Assembly (NCBI GenBank): GCA_963777915.1
Contig: CAVZSH010000005.1
Coordinates: 434,001-498,000 of the forward strand
Length of the DNA stretch: 64,000 bases
Reading direction: 5' to 3'
DNA from: CAVUPF01 sp963777915
Lineage (GTDB): Bacteria; Actinomycetota; Thermoleophilia; Solirubrobacterales; 70-9
Made by a program: the position numbers and the translations under genes. Shown here one piece after another: positions 47,131 through 53,845 of the stretch. A model generated the notes under the pieces. It saw nothing but the letters and a program-made list of their open reading frames with translations. It was not told where the DNA came from and did no database searches. Within the stretch, counting starts at the first letter, position 1; each line of letters opens with the position of its first letter.

Positions 47131-49325
47131 ACACGATCACCGAGACAGCGGTCGCACACAGGCCGGCGGGCCACTCGATCGGCCGCGACGGCGAGCAGAG
47201 CCGCGCCCGCTACCCCGATACGGAAGGCTTTGTCGAGCGCGACGGGATGCAGCTTTTCTACGAGGTCTACGGCGAGGGCGAGGAGACGATCTTCCTGACC
47301 CCGACCTGGTCGCTGGTCCACTCCCGCCACTGGAAGATGCAGATCGCCTACTTCGCCCGCCACTTCCGGGTGCTGGTGATGGACGGTCTCGGCAACGGGC
47401 GCTCTGACCGTTGCCGAGACCCACGGCGTTACGGAGCCGCCGAGTCCGCCCGCGACTGCCTCGCCGTGATGGATGCGACCGGCACCGAGCGGGCGGTGAT
47501 GGTGAGCCTCTCCAAAGGAGCCCAGTATGTGCTGGAGCTGGGCCGAATCGCTCCCGAGCGGATGGCAGGCGCCGCCTTCATCGGCCCGCTCTTCCCCTAC
47601 GCCCCCTCGCACCAGTGGGTCCTGTTCAATCCGCTGACCTTCCGTCACTCCTTTCAGCGCCGCTTGCCGGCTTACCGCTGGTGGGGGCGCATGAACGCAG
47701 TCCACTGGCGCGAGGCATATCCCGAATTCGCGGAGTGGTTCATCTCGCGATGCTTGCCCGAGCCGCACTCGACCAAGGGCATCGAGGATGGGGTGGGATG
47801 GGCGCTGGACACCGACCCCGAGACGCTGATCGCCACGGCAGCCGGCGAGATCTCCCGCGGCCGGCGCACCCTGCGTGGATTGGCCCAGAACCTTGAGTGC
47901 CCGGTGCTGGTCATACACGGCGACCGCGACAAGATCGCCCCGCCTCGCGACGGCCGGGCGCTGGCCCGCCACAGCGACGGGCGACTCGAGGTGATCCGCG
48001 GTGCCGGTCACTTCCCCCACGCCCGCAAGCCGGTCCAGGTCAACCTGGTGCTGCGCGACTTCACCGAGGACGCCTTCGGGCAGATGCGCACGCCGCGCGA
48101 CCCAACCGTCCACCGAGCGGACGGTCGTCCCCGTGTCCTCTACATCTGCTCACCGATCGGGCTCGGCCACGCGCAGCGCGACGTGGCGATCGCCCGCGAG
48201 CTGCGCCGCTTGCATCCGGACCTGGAGATCGACTGGCTCGCCCAGGACCCCGTCACCCGGGTGCTGGAGGCCGAGGGCGAGCGCATCCATCCTGCCAGCG
48301 CACATCTGGCCAACGAGTCCCGCCACATCGAGTCGGAGTCAGCCGAGCACGACCTGCACGCCTTTCATGCGCTGCGCCGCATGGACGAGATCCTCGCCTC
48401 CAATTTCATGCTCTTCCACGACGTCGTGCGTGAGGATCGCTACGACCTCTGGATCGGGGATGAGGCTTGGGAGCTGGACTACTACCTGCATGAGAATCCA
48501 CGCGAGAAGCGGGTGCCATTTGCATGGCTGACCGACTTCGTCGGCTTTCTGCCGATGGAGGACGGGGACGAGCGCGAGAGCTTCCTGACCGCCGACTACA
48601 ACGCGGACATGGTCGACCACGTCGCTCACCACCCCGAGGTGCGCGACATGGCCCTTTTCGTGGGCAACCCCGACGACATCGTCCCGGAGTCGCTCGGGCC
48701 GCAGTTGCCGATGATCCGCGATTGGACCGAGCGCAACTTCGACTTCACCGGCTACGTGACCGGCTTTGACCCCGCCGACCTCAGCGATCGCACCAAGCTG
48801 CGTGCCGAGCTTGGTTACGGCGACGAGGAGCGTGTCTGCATCGTCACCGTTGGTGGGTCGGGCGTGGGAGTGGACCTGCTGCGGCGGGTGATCGCCGCCT
48901 TCCCGGCGGCCAAAGAGCGCGTCCCGGAGCTGAGCATGATCGTCGTCGCCGGCCCTCGCATCGACCCCGACTCACTCCCATCCCACGTCGGGCTCGAGGT
49001 AGTCCCCTACGTGCACAACCTCTACCGGCACCTGGCCGCTTGCGACTTGGCGGTGGTGCAGGGCGGCCTGACCACGTCGATGGAGCTGACCGCGCAGAAG
49101 CGACCGTTCCTCTACTTCCCGTTACGACATCACTTCGAGCAGAACTTCCATGTCCGCCATCGGCTCGAACGCTACGGGGCCGGTCGCCGCATGGACTTTG
49201 ATGACTCCCCGCCGGAGCGGATCGCAGCGGCGATCGCAGAAGAGATTGGCCGCGATGTCGACTATCGCGACGTGGAGGTCGATGGCGCCGCGAGAGCGGC
49301 AGCGAGGCTCGCAGCGCTGCTCTAG
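47127..49325 (+). CDS. Alpha/beta-hydrolase fused to GT-B glycosyltransferase
   Basis: 732 residues. Residues 35-320 are an alpha/beta hydrolase: FLTPTWSLVHSRHW oxyanion region, VSLSKGA with nucleophile Ser129 (first Gly of GxSxG is Ser), VIHGDRDKIAPP acid region and GAGHFPHARKP histidine. Residues 335-732 are a GT-B transferase of the MurG/UGT type: RVLYICSPIGLGHAQRDVAIARELRRLHPDLEIDWLAQD acceptor domain and QGGLTTSMELTAQKRPFLYFPLRHHFEQNFHVRHRLERYGAG donor-binding motif. It may make and trim a glycolipid or glycosylated small molecule (inference). Coupled to the TetR gene. Confidence 0.87.
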   Translation: MNTITETAVAHRPAGHSIGRDGEQSRARYPDTEGFVERDGMQLFYEVYGEGEETIFLTPTWSLVHSRHWKMQIAYFARHFRVLVMDGLGNGRSDRCRDPRRYGAAESARDCLAVMDATGTERAVMVSLSKGAQYVLELGRIAPERMAGAAFIGPLFPYAPSHQWVLFNPLTFRHSFQRRLPAYRWWGRMNAVHWREAYPEFAEWFISRCLPEPHSTKGIEDGVGWALDTDPETLIATAAGEISRGRRTLRGLAQNLECPVLVIHGDRDKIAPPRDGRALARHSDGRLEVIRGAGHFPHARKPVQVNLVLRDFTEDAFGQMRTPRDPTVHRADGRPRVLYICSPIGLGHAQRDVAIARELRRLHPDLEIDWLAQDPVTRVLEAEGERIHPASAHLANESRHIESESAEHDLHAFHALRRMDEILASNFMLFHDVVREDRYDLWIGDEAWELDYYLHENPREKRVPFAWLTDFVGFLPMEDGDERESFLTADYNADMVDHVAHHPEVRDMALFVGNPDDIVPESLGPQLPMIRDWTERNFDFTGYVTGFDPADLSDRTKLRAELGYGDEERVCIVTVGGSGVGVDLLRRVIAAFPAAKERVPELSMIVVAGPRIDPDSLPSHVGLEVVPYVHNLYRHLAACDLAVVQGGLTTSMELTAQKRPFLYFPLRHHFEQNFHVRHRLERYGAGRRMDFDDSPPERIAAAIAEEIGRDVDYRDVEVDGAARAAARLAALL

Positions 49326-49643
49326 CGGCGGATGCACTTGCGAGACTGCGACAGCTGAGCCAGTCCGGCCGTCGGTACCATTTCCACCTGTCGATGTGAG
49401 CGGGGCGGCAGACACCGCTCACACGCCATATCAGCGCCGGTCGTCTAGAGCGGCTGAGAAAGGCGCAATTCGCTGACGATCCGCCGGTGGTAGGGAGAGA
49501 CAAATCGGGCCCGCGACTTTGACCCCGAGACCATCGTGTACCGCTTTGGTACCGGATGCATCGTCCGAATTATTCACCCCGTTCCCCAGAGGGGACGCGG
49601 GGACGTGTGGGACGCAGTCGAACGGATGTGACAGCCCGTTCGG
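49326..49643 (+). other. Intergenic before tRNA-Pro repeat
   Basis: 318 bp, no gene seen. A short TTCCCC/GGGG-type hairpin (CCCCGTTCCCCAGAGGGGACGCGGGG, 49577-49602) could end the fusion-gene transcript. Confidence 0.35.
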
Positions 49644-49689
49644 TCGGCTGGGGGCCGAGCGGTCGCTGGTTCAAATCCAGTCGCCCCGA
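49644..49689 (+). repeat. attR-like 46-bp tRNA-Pro fragment
   Basis: Exact copy of 38286-38331. The bases before it (GTGACAGCCCGTTCGG) cannot form a tRNA acceptor or D arm, so this is a fragment. Confidence 0.85.
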
Positions 49690-49749
49690 TGACAAGAAAG
49701 ACTGCAAATTGTGGATTTTCTAGTGCCTTCCCGTAGCAGGAGATGAGAT

Positions 49750-49926
49750 ATGAGCGAACGTCGCTGTCCAATCTGCGGCTCAAACCTCTCAGACCGCCGC
49801 ACAGACGCCCGCTATTGCGGTGGCCGCTGCCGTGCCGAGGCTTCCCGGCTCAGATGGCTTCTCTCAGACATAGGGGCCGATGGCTCGGGGGGAGAGCGTG
49901 GAAGAACGGCTCGAAAGCCGTCGTAA
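49750..49926 (+). CDS. Small zinc-ribbon protein (58 aa)
   Basis: ATG 49750 with AGGAGATG upstream. MSERRCPICGSNLSDRRTDA, then RYCGGRCRAEASRLRWLLSDI and a Gly/Arg tail. The CPIC...YCGGRC pattern gives four cysteines (CxxC and CxxxC) for one zinc, like short proteins often found in actinobacterial prophage and plasmid regions. Confidence 0.65.
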   Translation: MSERRCPICGSNLSDRRTDARYCGGRCRAEASRLRWLLSDIGADGSGGERGRTARKPS

Positions 49927-49964
49927 GCGCACAGAACGCGCCAGCGGGGCGGCGGTATGAGGCC

Positions 49965-50180
49965 CTAGCGACCTTGCGAAGCTTTCCCCGGCACGTAGTG
50001 GCCGTTTACGTAAAAGCCCCCAGTGAAAGTCCCGCTCTTCGGAGTTCCGCCCTTCGGCAATCTCACTCGCCCCTTCGGCATTCTCACCTGCTGTATGCCT
50101 TCTATCCTGATGGACTTGGTCGCCCCGCAGCCAAGGACAGCGAGCAGTGATACCGCCGCGGCAGCGATCAAGCGCTTCAC
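49965..50180 (-). CDS. Small lipoprotein (71 aa)
   Basis: MKRLIAAAAVSLLAVLGCGA: a short lipoprotein signal with Cys18. The mature part, VRMPKGRVRLPKGGTPKSGTFTGGFYVNGHYVPGKASQGR, is basic and Gly-rich. Function unknown. It converges on the zinc-ribbon gene. Confidence 0.55.
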   Translation of the reverse strand: MKRLIAAAAVSLLAVLGCGATKSIRIEGIQQVRMPKGRVRLPKGGTPKSGTFTGGFYVNGHYVPGKASQGR

Positions 50181-50403
50181 ACTGCGATCTTAGTCGCGTC
50201 TCAGCCTCTGGCACATCGGCTTGATCGCCTCGTAGGACCGCCTGCTCGCGGCCTGGCGAAGCTCGCGGCCGGGGCAGCTCTTTGTGGAGCGTCGTCACGG
50301 CGGCGAGTGTGGCCATCTGAGCACGGGTAGCATCGACAATGGTTGGACTGGGCGGCGGGGTTGGCACTGAGCGCCGCTGCCGCAGCGATCCGAACATCAA
50401 TTC

Positions 50404-50637
50404 GTGTCCGGACCCCGCTCTCGAACCGACCTGCTCGGTGTAGCCATCGAGCAAGGCGACCTGCGCAATGCCTGGTTCCATGCAATCGAGATGGCCGCAC
50501 GACGCTTCCCAATCCGCTTCCTGCGCGAGTGCGAGCCGAGCATCGAGACGCTGAAACCGTCGTCTACGCGCTGGACGAGCTTTGGGAATCCGAGATAGAC
50601 CGCCCCCACGCGTTGAAGGGCTTTGCGTGACCTGGCA
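50404..50637 (+). pseudogene. Short frameshifted coding remnant
   Basis: One frame reads TDLLGVAIEQGDLRNAWFHAIEMAARRFPIRFLRECEPSI and stops making sense near 50540; the next frame continues with ETVVYALDELWESEIDRPHALKGFA and a stop at 50637. Together they look like one small helical protein split by an indel. Not recognised. Confidence 0.3.
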
Positions 50638-50666
50638 GGGCAGATCGAGCGTAAGCAGGGCTAGCA

Positions 50667-50694
50667 GGGGCCGACCCGTAAGGAGGCCGACCCC
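50667..50694 (-). terminator. Hairpin after the micro-ORF
   Basis: On the minus strand GGGGTCGGCC pairs fully (two G-U) with GGTCGGCCCC around an 8-nt loop, 9 nt after the micro-ORF stop codon. No T run; a likely terminator or 3' stabiliser. Confidence 0.45.
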
Positions 50695-50703
50695 CGTTGC
50701 CGG

Positions 50704-50763
50704 TTAGGCGCTCTTTGTGACGCTGATCGCCTTGATGATCGGACGGGTCTTTTCGATCTTCAC
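50704..50763 (-). CDS. 19-residue micro-ORF
   Basis: GTG 50763 with GGGAGG 8 nt upstream encodes MKIEKTRPIIKAISVTKSA, then TAA and a strong hairpin. An in-frame GTG at 50772 would add three residues but leaves too little spacing. Site, ORF and hairpin together look like a true tiny gene. It could be a peptide precursor or leader. Divergent from the ArsR-type gene. Confidence 0.45.
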   Translation of the reverse strand: MKIEKTRPIIKAISVTKSA

Positions 50764-50840
50764 CTTGCTCACCTCCCTGCGGTCGGCGTGGGCAATGCAA
50801 TTGCTTAGACCCGTTAGATCGAACGAGATGATTCGATTGA

Positions 50841-50858
50841 TTAGAAAAGTTCTTCTAA
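50841..50858 (+). promoter_or_regulatory. Operator-like inverted repeat
   Basis: TTAGAAAAGTTCTTCTAA: perfect 6-bp half-sites (TTAGAA/TTCTAA) with a 6-bp spacer, between the micro-ORF and the regulator at 50923. Positioned for autoregulation by that ArsR-type protein. Confidence 0.45.
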
Positions 50859-50922
50859 TGCTGCGGAGGAAATGCCTCTAATAGCGTGTAGCAGTCAAGA
50901 AAACCCAAAAGGAGGCGGGCCG

Positions 50923-51540
50923 ATGGTTGCCACGAGAACGAAGGCCAAAGAGAAGACCGGGGCGGCGGCGCTCATCAAAGCGCTCGGCCACCCGCTCCGC
51001 GCGCAGGCGTTGACGATCCTCACCGAACGCACCGCCAGCCCCAACGAACTTGCCAAGGAGCTTGACGAAGGGCTGAGCCAGGTGAGCTACCACGTCAAGG
51101 TGCTGAGCGACCTCGGCTTGATCGAGTTGCAGGACACCCAGCCGCGCCGCGGGGCCGTCGAGCACTACTACCGGGCCACCGAACGCCCGCTGCTCGATAC
51201 CCCCGAGTGGGAACGGCTTGACCCGCTGGCACGCCAGGCGTTCAGCGGCTACATCGTCGAGACGCTGATTGGCGATGCCGCCCGCGCCATTGAGACCAGC
51301 ACCTTCGACCGGCGCGACGACCGCCACCTGTCGCGGACGCCCCTGCTCCTGGACGAGGAGGGCTGGCGCGAAACCGTCGCGGCCTTTGACGGCGCCCTAC
51401 AGGTCGCCCTTGACGCGCAGGCAGCTTCCAGCGCCCGCATGAACACCTCGGGCGAGCCGGGCATCCAGACGATTGCGGGGCTGCTCTGCTTCGAGGTTCC
51501 GGTGCGCTCCAAAGAGGAGCGGGTGCAGGCTCGGGGGTAA
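50923..51540 (+). CDS. ArsR-type winged-helix regulator
   Basis: 205 residues from ATG 50923, after AAAAGGAGG. ALIKALGHPLRAQALTILTERTASPNELAKELDEGLSQVSYHVKVLSDLGLIELQDTQPRRGAVEHYYRAT is the ArsR/HTH_20 winged helix. The C-terminal part (about 100-205) is helical and without Cys clusters for metals, so it is more likely an effector- or dimer-controlled repressor than a metal sensor. Confidence 0.87.
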   Translation: MVATRTKAKEKTGAAALIKALGHPLRAQALTILTERTASPNELAKELDEGLSQVSYHVKVLSDLGLIELQDTQPRRGAVEHYYRATERPLLDTPEWERLDPLARQAFSGYIVETLIGDAARAIETSTFDRRDDRHLSRTPLLLDEEGWRETVAAFDGALQVALDAQAASSARMNTSGEPGIQTIAGLLCFEVPVRSKEERVQARG

Positions 51541-51772
51541 GGGATCAAGATGCCGCGGGGGCGGATTGATCCCCTGCTTGACCGTCTCCGATTGGCGATC
51601 AAGCCACTCGACTACCTTGAGAAGCGGGCGACGTGCGTCATCGGGCCCGGCGTCCGCGCCCACCGGGCCTCCAGGTCGCCCGCAACGACAGACGTTCTGC
51701 GAAAGCAGCAGCGAGGCCCACCTTCAGAAGCGAGTTGGCGACGGCTTCTCCCCGATTCGCCATCATTAACGC

Positions 51773-52600
51773 GTGAACCGAGTGGCGCCGATCGGCATCG
51801 GGGTGCTGGGGCTCGGGGCCTTCGCAGGCCTCCTGTTCGCCCTCGGTAGCTTCTCGGGCCGTGGCGAAGTGACGCCTACGATCTATCTCACCCGATCGCA
51901 CTCCCACACCACCCAAACGGCTCCGACCGGCACGCGAGGCGGTCGCACCGTGGTGCACCAGGTCACCCGGGTCCCCGCCCTGGCCGAAAGGCCGGCCCTC
52001 GGCCCTGCCTTCGCGATCGTTCGGTTGCGTCCCGGCGTGCGGGTGGCACTCTGGCGCGCTCCCGATCGAGGCGTCCTCAAGGCTGTCGGGCCGCGCACCG
52101 AGTTTGGATCGCCGGTCGTGTTCTCCGTGGTGAAGCAGCGCGGCGGCTGGCTCGGGGTCTCAACTGCGGCGCTGCCGAATGGCAAGATCGGCTGGATTCG
52201 CCGAGAACCGCGCCGGGAGCAGGAGTACTGGACCAGGTACTCGCTCCACGTCGAGCTCGCCGCTCGCAGGCTTTCGCTCCTCTACGGGCACCGGACTGTC
52301 AAACGCTTCGTCGTCACGGTCGGCGCGCCGGGGTCTGAAACGCCGCTCGGGCGCTTCGGAATCACCGACGCCCTGAGCTTCGGGGACAGTCCCTACTACG
52401 GCTGCTGCGCACTGGCGTTGAGTGCGCGTCAGGCCAAGCCTCTACCTGGCTGGAGCGGCGGAGATCGGATTGCGATCCACGGCACACCCGGCTCGGTTGG
52501 CGGTGCCGAATCCCACGGCTGCATCCGGGCCAGCGATCGCACCATGCGCCTTTTGTTCGGATCCGTGCCACTGGGCACGCCAGTTTTTGTGCGCGAGTAA
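51773..52600 (+). CDS. L,D-transpeptidase (YkuD domain)
   Basis: 275 residues with an N-terminal membrane anchor (IGIGVLGLGAFAGLLFALGSF), a linker, an SH3-like region (VVKQRGGWLGVSTAALPNGKIGWI) and a YkuD domain. Catalytic motif IAIHGTPGSVGGAESHGCIRASD, nucleophile Cys250. It makes 3-3 cross-links in peptidoglycan, outside the membrane. GTG start. Overlapping longer frames downstream are not used. Confidence 0.92.
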   Translation: MNRVAPIGIGVLGLGAFAGLLFALGSFSGRGEVTPTIYLTRSHSHTTQTAPTGTRGGRTVVHQVTRVPALAERPALGPAFAIVRLRPGVRVALWRAPDRGVLKAVGPRTEFGSPVVFSVVKQRGGWLGVSTAALPNGKIGWIRREPRREQEYWTRYSLHVELAARRLSLLYGHRTVKRFVVTVGAPGSETPLGRFGITDALSFGDSPYYGCCALALSARQAKPLPGWSGGDRIAIHGTPGSVGGAESHGCIRASDRTMRLLFGSVPLGTPVFVRE

Positions 52601-52688
52601 ACAGCACCTATTGACGAATTCCCCCTTGCGCTTCTACGTTGGCGCCCGCTGCATCTGCTGTCCGCGGCTCGCAGAAGACTCTGCTCCG

Positions 52689-53207
52689 ATGCCAGCCAGG
52701 ATCCTTAGACGGTCCGGAAAGAACGTTCTCCGAGCGCCCACCCCACCGCGGCGCGATCCGTCCTACTACCTGGTCGCCGGCGTCGCGCTGGAGCAAGAGC
52801 TGGACCGGCTGTGTGCGTTGGCGATATTCGCGGGAGGCCCACTCGCGGCGCAACGACCCCTGCTCAAGGTGCGGCGGGCCCGCAGGCGCCCAAACCGCCT
52901 CGGCTTTGCGGTGCCCGCTCAGTTTCGCCTGTCGGTCACCGCCTATCCAGGAATCCGTCCCGGGGACGTTCTCGAGACGCTCCTCCATGAGCTCGTCCAT
53001 CTGCACGTCGGGCCTGCTGCCGAGGCCCATGCCTGGCACGGCCGCAGGTTCAAGAACACACTCGCAGCGGCGATGAACGAGGCCTACGGAATCGTCGTGC
53101 GGCCCCCCTCAAGCACCCGCCACGGAATCTATGCCGAGGCGATTGAGCGAGTGCAGCTGACGCCGGCCGGGAGTGAGCATGCGGTTGCCTCTGTCTCGGG
53201 TGGGTGA
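52689..53207 (+). CDS. SprT-like / M48-type small zinc metalloprotease
   Basis: 172 residues from ATG 52689. ETLLHELVHLHVGPAAEAHAWHGRRFKNTLAAAMNEAYGI has HELVH (His100, Glu101, His104) and a downstream AWHGRRF with the third His, the SprT-like arrangement. N-terminal PSYYLVAGVALEQELDRLCALAIFAGG precedes a beta region (LSVTAYPGIRPGDVLE). The C-terminal zinc ribbon of full SprT is missing. Confidence 0.75.
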   Translation: MPARILRRSGKNVLRAPTPPRRDPSYYLVAGVALEQELDRLCALAIFAGGPLAAQRPLLKVRRARRRPNRLGFAVPAQFRLSVTAYPGIRPGDVLETLLHELVHLHVGPAAEAHAWHGRRFKNTLAAAMNEAYGIVVRPPSSTRHGIYAEAIERVQLTPAGSEHAVASVSGG

Positions 53208-53228
53208 GTCGTCGGGGGGTGCAACTCT

Positions 53229-53470
53229 CCCGGCGACTCACCCAAGGGCCCGATTCCGCAGGCCAAAGTCAAGATCTACCCCGACTCCGCATACGGCTTC
53301 CTTTTCCAGCACGCCATAGAGTTCGCTGCAGATGTCGACGCCTTCCTCAGCGGCGAGAGTTCTCGTCGCTCGCGCCGTACCTGAGGTCGACCGGGTTCTC
53401 GCCACGGTGCTCTTCACCGACATCGTCGATTCAACGCGCGCCGCCGCGGAACCCAGTCGATCATCTGTGG
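53229..53470 (+). pseudogene. Remnant of a class III nucleotidyl cyclase fusion
   Basis: One frame reads AIEFAADVDAFLSGESSRRSRRT and stops; another reads EVDRVLATVLFTDIVDSTRAAAE. Together they match the junction of actinobacterial alpha/beta-hydrolase-adenylate cyclase proteins (linker, then VLATVLFTDIVxST). Both ends and the cyclase core are missing. Confidence 0.55.
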
Positions 53471-53509
53471 TTCAAAAACCTGTCCGATTGGAGGACATAG
53501 CCGACAGGT

Positions 53510-53845
53510 CTAAGGACCTTGCCGGTCGTCCTCTGCCCGGTTCTCGAGCAGTCCGGAGACGGCACGGGCCAGGCGAATGCCGTGGCGGGTCAGCGTGTAC
53601 TCGGTGTGGGGGGGGCGACCGGGGACCATCTGTCGCTCGAGGACTCCCGCGGCCTCGAGCTGCTCGAGCCTCTCCGAAAGCGTTGTCGGGGAGACACCGG
53701 GCAGGGATTGGCGGAACTCGTTGAAGCGCGCGGCTCCGCTTGAACAGGCGTAGATGGTCGCCATCGTCCATCGGCGCTCAAGCAGGCCGGCTGCCGCGCG
53801 CAATTCCTTTGGTACCGGGGAGCAGCTACGACAGCGCGGCGACAT
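53510..53845 (-). CDS. HxlR-family regulator
   Basis: 111 residues from ATG 53845, with AAGGGG upstream. CSPVPKELRAAAGLLERRWTMATIYACSSGAARFNEFRQSLPGVSPTTLSERLEQLEAAGVLERQMVPGRPPHTEYTLTRHG is the HxlR/MarR-like winged helix, with Cys13 and Cys16 near the N-terminus. Its start overlaps the end of lon by 20 bp on the same strand. Confidence 0.9.
   Translation of the reverse strand: MSPRCRSCSPVPKELRAAAGLLERRWTMATIYACSSGAARFNEFRQSLPGVSPTTLSERLEQLEAAGVLERQMVPGRPPHTEYTLTRHGIRLARAVSGLLENRAEDDRQGP

Larger units (their letters stand above)
38258..49689. mobile_element. Putative decayed genomic island in tRNA-Pro
   Basis: An 11.4-kb segment bounded by intact tRNA-Pro and an exact 46-bp copy of its 3' part. 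It contains the lipid-phosphate operon, small accessory proteins, a complete IS1-like transposon, an MFS remnant and the TetR/fusion operon. No integrase is visible, so mobility is lost or the repeats are the scar of an element that has been largely replaced. Confidence 0.45.

Noticed and set aside
51550..51849. Open frame between the ArsR-type regulator and the L,D-transpeptidase
   Set aside because: The first 35 codons look mildly protein-like, but the frame runs into the transpeptidase gene, has no ribosome site and no recognisable domain.
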